DNA from: Streptomyces bambusae
GTDB lineage: Bacteria; Actinomycetota; Actinomycetes; Streptomycetales; Streptomycetaceae
Assembly: GCF_020532645.1 (NCBI RefSeq)
Contig: NZ_JAJAUZ010000025.1
Coordinates: 42,708 to 106,707 of the forward strand
Direction: 5' to 3'
DNA length: 64,000 nucleotides
Positions 50,368-59,141 of this stretch are shown one piece after another. Below the pieces are notes generated by a model. It had not been told where the DNA came from. It saw nothing but the letters and a program-made list of their open reading frames with translations, and made no database searches. Position 1 is the stretch's first letter, and each line of letters starts with the position of its first letter. The position numbers and the translations under genes were made by a program.

Positions 50368-51738
50368 ATGAACGACGGCCGGCCGAGGGAATCGGCGGAC
50401 GGAGCGGCCGGTCCCACCTGGTGGAGCCGCCCCACCACCCCGGACCCGGCCCCCACCGCCCCCGCGGAACGGCCCCCCGCCGGCCCGACCTGGTGGAGCC
50501 GCCCCGCCGAACAGGCCGCCGTCCCGGCGACACCCGCACCCCCCGCCCCCGCCCCCCGCCACGACCCCTGGGCCGCCCCCCTCCAGCTCGCCGACCCCCC
50601 GCGCAAGCGGCGCCGCAACCCGGCCCTTCTCACCACCGCCGTCCTGCTCGCGCTCGTCGCCGGCGCGGTCGGCGGCGGCATCGGGGTGTACGTCGAGCAG
50701 ACCGGCACCACCACCCTCGAACTCGACAGCTCCGACGAGGCGGGGGAGCGCGCACCCCGCAACGGGGTGGCGGCGATCGCCGCCCGAGCCCTGCCCGGCG
50801 TGGTCACCCTGCACGTACAGGGCGGCGGCGGCACCGGCACCGGCACCGGCTTCGTGCTCGACGGCAAGGGCCACATCCTCACCAACAACCACGTCGTGGA
50901 CAGCGCGGTGAAGGCCGGCCGCATAACGGTCTCCTTCAGCGGCGGCGAGACCGCGAGCGCCCGCATCGTCGGCCGCGACGCCGGCTACGACCTGGCAGTC
51001 GTCAAGGTCGAGGGCGTCCGCGGCCTGCGCCCCCTGCCGCTCGGCAACTCCGACGCCGTGCACGTCGGCGACCCGGTCGTCGCCATCGGCGCCCCCTTCG
51101 AGCTGTCGAACACCGTCACCGCCGGCATCATCAGCGCCAAGGAACGCCCCATCACCGCCGGCGGCAAGGCCGAGGACGGCAGCGACATCAGCTACGTCGA
51201 CGCCCTCCAGACCGACGCCCCCATCAACCCCGGCAACTCCGGCGGCCCGCTCCTCGACTCCCACGGCCGCGTCATCGGCATCAACAGCGCCATCCGCTCC
51301 GCCGACGACGGCTCGGGCGACGGGGACGACGACGAGGGCGACGGCGGCCGCCAGGCCGGCAGCATCGGCCTCGGCTTCGCCATCCCGATCAACCAGGGCC
51401 GCCGGGTCGCCCAGGAGCTCATCGACAAGGGCAAGGCCACCCACCCCGTCATCGGCGTCACTCTCGACATGGACTACAACGGCGACGGCGCCCGCGTCGG
51501 CACCGAGGAGAGCTCGGACGGCAAGCCGCCCGTCACCCCCGGCGGCCCCGCCGCCAAGGCGGGCATCCGCCCCGGGGACGTCATCACCAAGGTCGACGGC
51601 ACCCGGGTGCACGCCCCCGAGGAACTCATCATCAAGATCCGCGCCCAGCGCCCCGGCGACCCGCTCACCCTGACGGTCGTCCGCGGCGGCCGGGAGCGGA
51701 CCGTGAAGCTGGTCCTCGGCTCGGCCAACGGATCATGA
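50368..51738 (+). CDS. htrA: HtrA-like membrane-anchored serine protease with PDZ domain
   Basis: This 456-residue protease has a cytoplasmic Pro-rich N-terminus with two GPTWWSRP repeats, one transmembrane helix (LLTTAVLLALVAGAVGGGIGV), then a trypsin-like domain. The triad is H175 (LTNNHVVD), D208 (GYDLAVV) and S291 (NPGNSGGP). An acidic Asp/Gly-rich loop follows (GSGDGDDDEGDGG). The C-terminal PDZ domain has AAKAGIRPGDVITKVDG. It should degrade misfolded envelope proteins, consistent with control by the upstream sigma/anti-sigma pair. ATG 50368 has GGGGAG six bases upstream; GTG 50362 is possible. Confidence 0.93.
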   Translation: MNDGRPRESADGAAGPTWWSRPTTPDPAPTAPAERPPAGPTWWSRPAEQAAVPATPAPPAPAPRHDPWAAPLQLADPPRKRRRNPALLTTAVLLALVAGAVGGGIGVYVEQTGTTTLELDSSDEAGERAPRNGVAAIAARALPGVVTLHVQGGGGTGTGTGFVLDGKGHILTNNHVVDSAVKAGRITVSFSGGETASARIVGRDAGYDLAVVKVEGVRGLRPLPLGNSDAVHVGDPVVAIGAPFELSNTVTAGIISAKERPITAGGKAEDGSDISYVDALQTDAPINPGNSGGPLLDSHGRVIGINSAIRSADDGSGDGDDDEGDGGRQAGSIGLGFAIPINQGRRVAQELIDKGKATHPVIGVTLDMDYNGDGARVGTEESSDGKPPVTPGGPAAKAGIRPGDVITKVDGTRVHAPEELIIKIRAQRPGDPLTLTVVRGGRERTVKLVLGSANGS

Positions 51739-51842
51739 CGGGCGGGTGAATCCCGTCATCGGGCGCCCGGGAGGTACCGAGGGGTCACGGGCGCCGGGTA
51801 CCGTTGACCGGGCTTGCAATGACGGAACCGAGGAGCGGCCAG

Positions 51843-52265
51843 GTGTTCAACGACATAGGCGGACTGGAGCTGCTGACGCTCGTCGTCCTCGCCGTGCTCA
51901 TCTTCGGCCCGGACAAGCTCCCCAAGGTGGTCCAGGACGTCTCCCGCTTCATCCGCAAGATCCGGGAGTTCTCGGACAGCGCCAAGCACGACATCCGCTC
52001 CGAACTCGGCCCGGACTTCAAGGACTTCGAGTTCGAGGACCTGAACCCGAAGACCTTCCTCCGCAAGCAGCTCACCGATAACGACGACCTGCGCGAGATC
52101 CGCAGCAGCCTCGACCTCCGCAAGGAGATGAACGAGGTCGCGGACGCGGTCAACGGCACCGAGCCCGAGCCCGGCCCGCAGTCCGCGGCCGCCCCCGACC
52201 TGCTGAAGAAGGCCGCTCCGCCGGCCGCCGCCGAGCGCACCCGCTTCGACATCGACGCCACCTGA
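51843..52265 (+). CDS. tatB: Sec-independent translocase subunit TatB
   Basis: This 140-residue protein has an N-terminal membrane helix and hinge, FNDIGGLELLTLVVLAVLIF then GPDKLPKVV, the Tat A/B hallmark. A long amphipathic/charged helix (QDVSRFIRKIREFSDSAKHD) and an acidic variable tail follow. Its length and the helix with ...ELGPDFKDFEFEDLNP mark it as TatB, not TatA. It forms the signal-peptide receptor with TatC. GTG 51843 has GAGGAG nine bases upstream. It is about 100 bases after htrA, as in mycobacteria. Confidence 0.93.
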   Translation: MFNDIGGLELLTLVVLAVLIFGPDKLPKVVQDVSRFIRKIREFSDSAKHDIRSELGPDFKDFEFEDLNPKTFLRKQLTDNDDLREIRSSLDLRKEMNEVADAVNGTEPEPGPQSAAAPDLLKKAAPPAAAERTRFDIDAT

Positions 52266-52358
52266 TTTCGCCACCTTCCGGGCATGCCGGGGTGAGATGG
52301 CTATCCTCCATCTGTCCGGATCCAGGACGCCCGAGGGGGGCGGGCCACTCCGGACCCC

Positions 52359-53222
52359 ATGGAACGAGAGGCGGCCGGACTGATGGAGACGACGAGCCGG
52401 GTAGGCGTACAGCAGGGACTGCAGCCGGTCATCGCACCGGACGCGCCGGCCGGGACGCCCGTACAGGCACCGGTGCACACGCCCGCGCAGGCACCCGACG
52501 GGGCCCCGCCGCAGGACGCGGCCGCGCCGGCCCCCGCATCCCCACCCGGGCATCCCGGGCCCGAAGAGGAACCTGCGCAGCCGGGACCGGAGGCCGGCGC
52601 GGACGCCGCGCCGGCCGTCCCGGCGGCCCGCCGCACCGCTGACGGCTACCTGCGGGCCGGCTTCCCCTGGTACGGCCTCGACGAGGCCTTCACGGGCCCC
52701 CGCTGGCTGATGCAGGTCGGCACCGCGGCCGACGGCACCGTCGAGCACGGCTCGGTGGGCCACGGCGACGAGCCGACCGTACGCAGCGAGGCGACCGGCG
52801 CCGCCGAACGCGAGCGGTTCGCCGTCGTCATCACCGTGGCGAGCAACCCGAACCGGCGCAGCGGCGACGGGACCGGGGTGCTGGAGGCCACGTCGGTGTC
52901 GTCCGCCGCCTGGCTGGCCGGATCGGGGCTGCTGGGCTTCACCTGGCCCGGGCAGATGGACCACAGCCTGCGGAGCAGCTGGCTGGACCAGCAGACGGAA
53001 ACCGCCTGGGAACTGGCCGACGACCTCGACGGGCCGGACTGGTCCTCGCTGTCGCTGCCGGTGGACGGGGTGCCGACGCCGTTCCACTACCGCGAGTCCG
53101 AGTTCGGCTGGGTGCTGGCCGGCTCGACGTCATCGGGCGTGCACCTGGGGGCGTACGGGCGGGGCATGAGCGCGTACGGGCTGGCCTTCAGCGAGGTGAA
53201 GGACGTCGCGGCGTACGAGTAG
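52359..53222 (+). CDS. Conserved actinomycete protein of unknown function
   Basis: This 287-residue protein has an N-terminal third (to about 95) that is a Pro/Ala-rich disordered stretch. The C-terminal domain is compact and aromatic-rich, with YLRAGFPWYGLDEAFTGPRW, VVITVASNPNRRSGDGTGVL, GFTWPGQMDHSLRSSWLDQQ and GRGMSAYGLAFSEVKDV. No signal peptide, membrane helix or catalytic motif is evident and I do not recognise the family. ATG 52359 is used; ATG 52383 is an alternative. It stands alone between tatB and mrp with a terminator behind it. Confidence 0.75.
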   Translation: MEREAAGLMETTSRVGVQQGLQPVIAPDAPAGTPVQAPVHTPAQAPDGAPPQDAAAPAPASPPGHPGPEEEPAQPGPEAGADAAPAVPAARRTADGYLRAGFPWYGLDEAFTGPRWLMQVGTAADGTVEHGSVGHGDEPTVRSEATGAAERERFAVVITVASNPNRRSGDGTGVLEATSVSSAAWLAGSGLLGFTWPGQMDHSLRSSWLDQQTETAWELADDLDGPDWSSLSLPVDGVPTPFHYRESEFGWVLAGSTSSGVHLGAYGRGMSAYGLAFSEVKDVAAYE

Positions 53223-53239
53223 CCGCGGCCGGCCGGACG

Positions 53240-53278
53240 ACGGACGGGGTGCCGCTCGGCGGCACCCCGTCCGTTTTT
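53240..53278. terminator. Strong hairpin plus T-tract between convergent genes
   Basis: A 16-bp perfect stem ACGGACGGGGTGCCGC with a TCG loop, then TTTTT. It ends at the stop codon of mrp on the other strand, so it can end both transcripts. Confidence 0.95.
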
Positions 53279-54438
53279 CAGAACTTGTTGCGCGGCGTGA
53301 TGCCCAGGGAGAGGCCCGAGAGGCCGCGCTGGCGGCCGCCGAGCTTGCCGGCGATCGCGCGCAGGGCCGAGCCGGCGGGGGAGTCCGGGTCCGCGAGGAC
53401 GACCGGCTCGCCGTTGTCCCCGCCCTCGCGCAGCCGCACGTCGATCGGGATCTGGCCGAGCACCGGCACGGTGGCACCGGTGGTCTTCGTCAGGCCGTCC
53501 GCGACCAGCTGACCGCCGCCGGTGCCGAACACGTCGACCATCTCGTCGCAGTGCGGGCAGGGCAGCCCGGACATGTTCTCGACCACGCCGACGATCTTCT
53601 GGTGGGTCTGCACCGCGATCGAACCGGCCCGCTCGGCGACCTCGGCCGCCGCCTGCTGCGGGGTGGTCACCACGAGGATCTCGGCGTTCGGCACCAGCTG
53701 CGCCACCGAGATCGCGATGTCACCGGTGCCCGGCGGCAGGTCCAGCAGCAGTACGTCCAGGTCGCCCCAGAACACGTCCGCCAGGAACTGCTGGAGTGCC
53801 CGGTGCAGCATCGGGCCGCGCCACACCACCGGCGCGTTGCCCGGGGTGAACATGCCGATGGAGATCACCTTCACGCCGTTCGCGGACGGCGGCATGATCA
53901 TGTTCTCGACCTGGGTGGGCTTGCCGTCCACACCCAGCATCCGCGGCACGCTGTGGCCGTAGATGTCCGCGTCCACGACGCCGACCTTCAGCCCGTCCGC
54001 GGCCATCGCCGCGGCCAGGTTCACCGTCACCGACGACTTGCCGACGCCGCCCTTGCCGGACGCCACCGCGTACACCCGGGTCAGCGACCCCGGCTTCGCG
54101 AACGGCACCTCGCGCTCGGCCGTGCCGCCGCGCAGCGACGTCGCGAGCTCCTTGCGCTGCTCGTCGCTCATCACGTCCAGGGTCACCTCGACGGAGGTGA
54201 CGCCGGCGACCTTCAGGGCCGCCTCGCGGACGTTCTTCGTGATGGTCTCGCGCATCGGGCAGCCCGACACCGTGAGGTAGACCGTGACGGCGACCGCGCC
54301 GCCCTCGCCGATCTCGACCGATTTGACCATGCCGAGCTCGGTGATCGGCCGGTTGATCTCGGGGTCGTTGACCGTTGCCAGCGCGTCCAGGATCGCGTCC
54401 TGATCGGGCACGGCGGCAGAGGGTGTGTCGGTAGCCAT
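53278..54438 (-). CDS. mrp: Mrp/NBP35-type iron-sulfur cluster carrier ATPase
   Basis: This 386-residue protein has an N-terminal MIP18/DUF59 domain (residues about 10-100, DPEINRPITELGMV and the Cys in TVSGCPMRE), then a ParA-type ATPase with deviant Walker A GKGGVGKSS near 128-136. DADIYGHSVPRML and LDLPPGTGD follow. A C-terminal CPHC motif bridges the [4Fe-4S] cluster. It delivers Fe-S clusters to apo-proteins. TACCAT seven bases before the ATG and no ribosome site suggest a leaderless transcript. Its place near the sigE block matches mycobacterial mrp (Rv1229c). Confidence 0.94.
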   Translation of the reverse strand: MATDTPSAAVPDQDAILDALATVNDPEINRPITELGMVKSVEIGEGGAVAVTVYLTVSGCPMRETITKNVREAALKVAGVTSVEVTLDVMSDEQRKELATSLRGGTAEREVPFAKPGSLTRVYAVASGKGGVGKSSVTVNLAAAMAADGLKVGVVDADIYGHSVPRMLGVDGKPTQVENMIMPPSANGVKVISIGMFTPGNAPVVWRGPMLHRALQQFLADVFWGDLDVLLLDLPPGTGDIAISVAQLVPNAEILVVTTPQQAAAEVAERAGSIAVQTHQKIVGVVENMSGLPCPHCDEMVDVFGTGGGQLVADGLTKTTGATVPVLGQIPIDVRLREGGDNGEPVVLADPDSPAGSALRAIAGKLGGRQRGLSGLSLGITPRNKF

Positions 54439-54481
54439 GTCCCCGATGGTACGGCCCGGTAGCACGCGCCGGGAAAGCCCG

Positions 54482-55180
54482 TCAGCGGTCGCCTTCGTCA
54501 CTCTCGTGCGGGAACAGCCGCCGCTCGTCCATCTCCTTGATCAGGTCCTGGAACTCCGAGCGGATCCAGTCCCGCGTCGCCACCTCGCCCAGGCCCATCC
54601 GCAGCGCCGCGATCTCCCGCGTCAGGTACTCGGTGTCCGCGATGGACCGCTCGTTCTGCTTGCGGTCCTGCTCCAGGTTGACCCGGTCCCGGTCGTCCTG
54701 CCGGTTCTGCGCGAGCAGGATCAGCGGGGCCGCGTACGAGGCCTGCAGCGACAGCGCCAGGGTCAGGAAGATGAACGGGTACTCGTCGAACCGCAGCGCC
54801 GACGGCGCGAAGATGTTCCACAGCACCCACACGATGATGACCAGCGTCATCCAGACGATGAACCGGCCCGTGCCCAGGAACCGCGCGATCCGCTCCGACG
54901 TCCGCCCGAACGCCTCCGGGTCGTACTCGGGCAGCAGCTTCTGCCGCGGCGCCTTCGGCAGGTCCAGCCGCACCCGCGACCGCGACAGCGCGCTCGACCC
55001 GGTCGACCCCGCCTTCGCCCGCTCCGCGCGTTCCGACCGCTCGGACCGGTCGGCCCGCTCCCGGGCCCGCTCGGCCAGCTCCTCCAGCCGGTCCGCCAGC
55101 CCGTGCTCGCGCGCCTTCTCACGTGCCTTCTCGCGGGACCTCTCCCGCCCCGGCTCGCGCCGGCTGCGCTCAGTGCCCAC
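54482..55180 (-). CDS. DUF1003 membrane protein
   Basis: This 232-residue protein has a highly charged Arg/Glu N-terminal third that probably forms a coiled helix (REKAREKAREHGLADRLEEL). Two membrane helices follow (IVWMTLVIIVWVLWNIF and FIFLTLALSLQASYAAPLIL), with the DUF1003 pattern LLAQNRQDDRDRVNLEQD and a C-terminal cytoplasmic helix. The GTG start lies inside the end of the MgtE-N/CBS gene (11-bp overlap), so the two are coupled. Function is unknown; the pairing suggests a role with divalent-cation handling. Confidence 0.88.
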   Translation of the reverse strand: MGTERSRREPGRERSREKAREKAREHGLADRLEELAERARERADRSERSERAERAKAGSTGSSALSRSRVRLDLPKAPRQKLLPEYDPEAFGRTSERIARFLGTGRFIVWMTLVIIVWVLWNIFAPSALRFDEYPFIFLTLALSLQASYAAPLILLAQNRQDDRDRVNLEQDRKQNERSIADTEYLTREIAALRMGLGEVATRDWIRSEFQDLIKEMDERRLFPHESDEGDR

Positions 55181-56441
55181 CGACGCCCTCCTCGGCGTGG
55201 AAGCCCGTCTCCCGCCAGTCCTCCGGCAGCAGGTGGTCGAGTACGTCGTCCACGGTCACCGCGCCCAGCAGCGAACCGCTCTCGTCGACGACCGGCACCG
55301 CCACCATGTTGTACGCGGCGAGATAGCTGGTCACCGAGGCCAGCGAGGCCTCCGGCCGCAGCGGCCGCAGGTCCGTGTCCACGATCGAGCTGACCAGCGT
55401 GAACGGAGGATCGCGCAGCAGCCGCTGGAAGTGCACCGTGCCCAGGTACTTGCCGGTCGGCGTCTCGTCCGGCGGCCGGCACACGTACACCTGCGCCGCC
55501 AGAGCCGGCGACAGGTCCGACTGCCGGACCCGGGCCAGCGCGTCCGCGACCGTCGCGTCCGGGCGCAGCACGATCGGCTCGGTCGTCATCAGACCGCCCG
55601 CGGTGCGCTCCTCGTACGACAGCAGCCGCCGCACGTCGGCCGCGTCGTCCGGCTGCATCAGCGTCAGCAGCCGTTCCTGGTCGTCCTCGGGCAGCTCGGA
55701 GAGCAGGTCGGCCGCGTCGTCCGGGTCCATCGCCTCCAGGACGTCGGCCGCGCGCTCCTCCTTCAGCTTGCCGATGATCTCGATCTGGTCGTCCTCGGGC
55801 AGCTCCTCCAGGACGTCCGCGAGCCGGTCGTCGTCGAGGGCGTTGGCCACCTCGGCGCGCCGCTTGGGCGTCAGGTGGTGCAGCACGTTCGCCAGGTCGG
55901 CGGCCCGCAGCTGCTCGAAGGTCGCCACCAGGTTCTCGGCGCCCTGCCCGTGCTCCTCCAGCGAGAAGCCGGTCACCGCCGACCACTCGACGGTCAGGGT
56001 CTCGCCGCGGCGGCGCAGCGCCCCGCCCTTGCCCTTGCGCACGAAGATCCGGTCGATCTCCCAGTCGCGGCGGGCCGGCAGCTGCTGGATGGCCACGTCC
56101 AGGACGGTGACCTCCTCGCCGCCGTCGACCAGGTGCACCCGTCGGTCCAGCAGCTCCCCGAGCACCAGCCGCTCGGTCGGGCGCTGCTCGAAGCGGCGCA
56201 TGTTGACGACACCGGTGGTGATGACCTGCCCCGACTCGACGCCCGTCACCCGGGTCATCGGCACGAAGATCCGGCGCCGGCTGACCACCTCGACGACCAG
56301 GCCCAGCAGCCGCGGCGGCCGCCCGCCCACCCGCAGCATCGCGACCAGGTCCCGGACCCGGCCGACCTGGTCCCCGGCGGGGTCGAAGACGGGCACTCCG
56401 GCCAGGTGCGAGACGAAGATCCGGGGGGCGCCTCCTGCCAT
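55170..56441 (-). CDS. MgtE N-terminal/CBS-domain protein without a transport domain
   Basis: This 423-residue soluble protein has an N-terminal PRC-barrel-like repeat (PVFDPAGDQVGRVRDLVAML and VHLVDGGEEVTVLDVAIQQL). An MgtE_N helical superhelix comes next (RAEVANALDDDRLADVLEEL, DDAADLLSELPEDDQERLL) and then two CBS domains (MTTEPIVLRPDATVADAL and YNMVAVPVVDESGSLLGAVT). The five-helix MgtE channel is absent: there is no hydrophobic segment. It may sense Mg2+ or nucleotide and act on a partner; Rv1232c has the same build. GAGGAGG is seven bases before the ATG. First gene of a two-gene operon with DUF1003. Confidence 0.88.
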   Translation of the reverse strand: MAGGAPRIFVSHLAGVPVFDPAGDQVGRVRDLVAMLRVGGRPPRLLGLVVEVVSRRRIFVPMTRVTGVESGQVITTGVVNMRRFEQRPTERLVLGELLDRRVHLVDGGEEVTVLDVAIQQLPARRDWEIDRIFVRKGKGGALRRRGETLTVEWSAVTGFSLEEHGQGAENLVATFEQLRAADLANVLHHLTPKRRAEVANALDDDRLADVLEELPEDDQIEIIGKLKEERAADVLEAMDPDDAADLLSELPEDDQERLLTLMQPDDAADVRRLLSYEERTAGGLMTTEPIVLRPDATVADALARVRQSDLSPALAAQVYVCRPPDETPTGKYLGTVHFQRLLRDPPFTLVSSIVDTDLRPLRPEASLASVTSYLAAYNMVAVPVVDESGSLLGAVTVDDVLDHLLPEDWRETGFHAEEGVGGH

Positions 56442-56644
56442 CCGTGCGCCTCCTCGTGAACCGTTTCGCCTGGTACGGCTCTCAGGCTAGCCCGTGCCCC
56501 GGCGCTCCGCGCTGGTGGGGCAGCCGCCCGGGGCACCCGGCGCCCCGGCCCGGCGCGGCGTGCGGCGCACCTGGGTCCCGGACGCGGGGCTACGCCCGGG
56601 TACGCTGCCTGCTGCACCGAGCCCAGACGAGAGGCGGCCCGCCC

Positions 56645-57433
56645 GTGATCGTGTTCCCCCCGGCCGTCCGGCTCCGCCGGGCCGCCGTCGTCGGCGCGCT
56701 GTGCGCCGGCCTGGCCGTGGCGGCCACCGGCTGCGGGGAGGACCCCGACAAGGGCACCAACGGGGTGGGCAAGCTGGCCGCAGACGCCATCGAAGCGAAG
56801 GCCCGCTCGGCGGCCACCGAAGCGGACGCGGTACGGCTGTCCGGCACGGTCGTCAGCGGCGGGAAGTCCTTCACCCTCGACATGCGGCTCAAGGCGGACG
56901 GCGGCGCGGGCCGCGTGAAGGCCAGCGGGAGCACCTTCGAGCTGCTCCGGGTCGGCGAGGAGTTGTACCTGAAGGCCGACGCCGAGTTCTGGGGCCGCAA
57001 GCCGGCCGACGCCACCGGCTCGCCCGCCCCGACGCCCTCCGGCACGGCGGACGGCGCGGACGGCGAGGCCGCCGCCGACAAGCTCGGCGACAAGTACGTC
57101 AAGGTCCCGGCCGGTGACCCCTCCTACAAGCAGCTGCGCGGCTTCACAGAGATGGACGTCCTGCTCGACGGACTGCTCGGGCTGAACGGCAAGCTGGAGA
57201 AGGGCGCGTACCGGAAGGTCGGCAGCGTTCGGACCATCGAGATCACCGCCGACAAGGGCGCCGGCGGCCGCCTCGACGTCTCCCTGATCGGCACGCCGTT
57301 CCCGCTGCGCCTGGAGCGGGCCGGCGGCGCCGGGATCATGGAGCTGGCCGACTGGGACAAGCCGTTCACGCTGACCGCCCCGCCGAAGGACGAGACCCTC
57401 GACTACGGCTCCCAGCTCCCGTCCCGGGGCTGA
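56645..57433 (+). CDS. LppX/LprG-like secreted lipoprotein
   Basis: This 262-residue lipoprotein has signal VRLRRAAVVGALCAGLAVA with the lipobox ATGC (Cys near 34). The mature domain has SAATEADAVRLSGTVVSGGK, FTLDMRLKADGGAGRVKASG and VGEELYLKADAEFWG, and a later YKQLRGFTEMDVLLDGLL. The LppX_LprAFG-type half-barrel is suggested by the beta-strand pattern, a fold that binds lipids in mycobacteria. A Pro/Thr/Ala linker interrupts it near 125-145. GTG 56645 follows GAGAGG; GTG 56651 is possible. It is divergent from the MgtE-N/CBS gene. Confidence 0.78.
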   Translation: MIVFPPAVRLRRAAVVGALCAGLAVAATGCGEDPDKGTNGVGKLAADAIEAKARSAATEADAVRLSGTVVSGGKSFTLDMRLKADGGAGRVKASGSTFELLRVGEELYLKADAEFWGRKPADATGSPAPTPSGTADGADGEAAADKLGDKYVKVPAGDPSYKQLRGFTEMDVLLDGLLGLNGKLEKGAYRKVGSVRTIEITADKGAGGRLDVSLIGTPFPLRLERAGGAGIMELADWDKPFTLTAPPKDETLDYGSQLPSRG

Positions 57434-57455
57434 GCCGGCGGGGGAGCGGGCGGAG

Positions 57456-57971
57456 TCAGCCCTTCTTCGCCCGCTTGCGCTTGAGGAGGAGCTTCGGGAG
57501 GGCCGCCGGGACCGGCCGCCGGGTGACGGCGGGCGACGGCAGCGGGGCCGCGGCCAGCGAGCCCTCCGGCAGGGCGGCCGCCACGGCCACCGGCTCCAGG
57601 CGCAGCAGCCGGCACTCGCGGGCCCAGCGCGCGGTCATCTCCTCCGAGTCGGGCGCGTTCAGCCGCTTGCCCTTCAGCTCGGCGGCCGCCGTCTCCCAGG
57701 CCTCCGACGCCGGGGCCAGCTCCGTCACCGACGCCGTCCAGGCGACCAGCCGGCCGCCCTTGTCCTTGCTGCGGACCGTCACCTCAGCGGTGCCGCCGTC
57801 CGAGAGCCCCGGGAACGGCTGCTCGCCCGGCCCGTCGCCCAGCACGTGCACCGCCCCGTCCACCCAGGCGTGCCACAGTGCCCGGTCGGGTCCGCTGCCG
57901 CGGACCCAGACGAGACCGGACTTCTTCGCGGCCTCCTCGACGAGGGCCAGTTCGAGCGTGCTGAGTGTCAT
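57456..57971 (-). CDS. Conserved hypothetical protein, possible split-barrel fold
   Basis: This 171-residue protein has an N-terminal beta-rich section (LVWVRGSGPDRALWHAWVDG, VHVLGDGPGEQPFPG, AEVTVRSKDKGGRLVAWTAS) that resembles a pyridoxamine-oxidase-like split barrel. A helix and a basic tail KLLLKRKRAKKG follow. No cofactor motif is clear. ATG 57971 is chosen because TAGTCT lies six bases upstream with no ribosome site (leaderless); GTG 57977 would place the -10 on the start. Convergent with the lipoprotein gene. Confidence 0.72.
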   Translation of the reverse strand: MTLSTLELALVEEAAKKSGLVWVRGSGPDRALWHAWVDGAVHVLGDGPGEQPFPGLSDGGTAEVTVRSKDKGGRLVAWTASVTELAPASEAWETAAAELKGKRLNAPDSEEMTARWARECRLLRLEPVAVAAALPEGSLAAAPLPSPAVTRRPVPAALPKLLLKRKRAKKG

Positions 57972-58028
57972 GCGCACAGACTAGACGGGGCGCGGGTCCC
58001 GTCCGGGCGGGGGAGCGGACGGATCCCG

Positions 58029-59141
58029 CTACAGCCAGCCGTTGCGGCGCAGGGCGCGGTGGATGGTGAAGCAGATGCCGACGATGGCGCCCATCACCAT
58101 GGGGTAGCCGTACTTCCAGTGGAGCTCCGGCATGTGGTCGAAGTTCATCCCGTACACGCCGCAGATCATGGTGGGGACGGCGATGATGCCGGCCCAGGAG
58201 GTGATCTTGCGCATGTCCTCGTTCTGCGCGACGGTCGCCTGCGCCAGGTTCGCCTGGAGGATCGAGTTCAGCAGCTCGTCGAAGCCGACGACCTGCTCGT
58301 GCACCCGTGCCAGGTGGTCGGCGACGTCGCGGAAGTACTTCTGGATGGCCGGGTCGACCAGTCGCATCGGCCGCTCGCTGAGCAGCTCCAGAGGCCGCTG
58401 GAGCGGGGCCACCGCCCGCTTGAACTCCAGCACCTCGCGCTTGAGCTGGTAGATGCGGCCCGCGTCCACCCCGCGCGGGCTGCCCTTGGCGGGGGCGGCG
58501 AACACCGCGCTCTCCACCTCGTCGATGTCGTCCTGCACGGCCGCGGCGACCGCGATGTACCCGTCGACGACGTGGTCGGCGAGCGAGTGCAGCACCGCCG
58601 AGGGGCCCTTCGCGAGCAGTTCGGGGTCGTCCTGCAGCCGGTGGCGCAGTGCGCGCAGCGAGCCCTGGCCGCCGTGCCGGACCGTGATGACGAAGTCCCG
58701 GCCGGTGAAGCACATCACCTCGCCGGTCTCCACGACCTCGCTGGTGGCGGTCAGTTCGGCGTGCTCGACGTAGTGGATCGTCTTGAACACCGTGAACAGG
58801 GTGTCGTCGTAGCGCTCCAGCTTCGGCCGCTGGTGGGCGTGCACCGCGTCCTCGACGGCCAGCGGGTGGAGGCCGAACTCCTTCGCGATGCCGGCGAATT
58901 CGGCCTCGGTGGGCTCGTGCAGGCCGATCCACACGAACCCGCCGTCCTCGCGGACCCGGCGCATCGACTCGCGCGGGGACAGGCACTCCCCGGGCAGCCG
59001 GCGGCCGCCGCGGTACACGGCGCAGTCCACGACGGCACTGCTCGCCGAGGGGTCGCGGGTCGGGTCGTACAGGCTGTGCGCCGGGCTGGGCTTGCGCAGG
59101 GACGGGCGTACGGCTGCGCGCAGGTCACGGATCATCGACAT
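58029..59141 (-). CDS. corA: CorA-family magnesium/cobalt transporter
   Basis: This 370-residue CorA channel has a large cytoplasmic N-terminal domain (GGFVWIGLHEPTEAEFAGIA, HPLAVEDAVHAHQRPKLERY, FVITVRHG) and a long stalk helix. Two C-terminal membrane helices are present with the signature YGMNFDHMPE between them; the C-terminus is basic (ALRRNGWL). It works as a pentamer for Mg2+ entry. AAGGAG is six bases before the ATG. The 400-bp upstream region shows no recognised Mg riboswitch. Being close to the MgtE-N/CBS protein makes this a small cation-handling cluster. Confidence 0.95.
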   Translation of the reverse strand: MSMIRDLRAAVRPSLRKPSPAHSLYDPTRDPSASSAVVDCAVYRGGRRLPGECLSPRESMRRVREDGGFVWIGLHEPTEAEFAGIAKEFGLHPLAVEDAVHAHQRPKLERYDDTLFTVFKTIHYVEHAELTATSEVVETGEVMCFTGRDFVITVRHGGQGSLRALRHRLQDDPELLAKGPSAVLHSLADHVVDGYIAVAAAVQDDIDEVESAVFAAPAKGSPRGVDAGRIYQLKREVLEFKRAVAPLQRPLELLSERPMRLVDPAIQKYFRDVADHLARVHEQVVGFDELLNSILQANLAQATVAQNEDMRKITSWAGIIAVPTMICGVYGMNFDHMPELHWKYGYPMVMGAIVGICFTIHRALRRNGWL

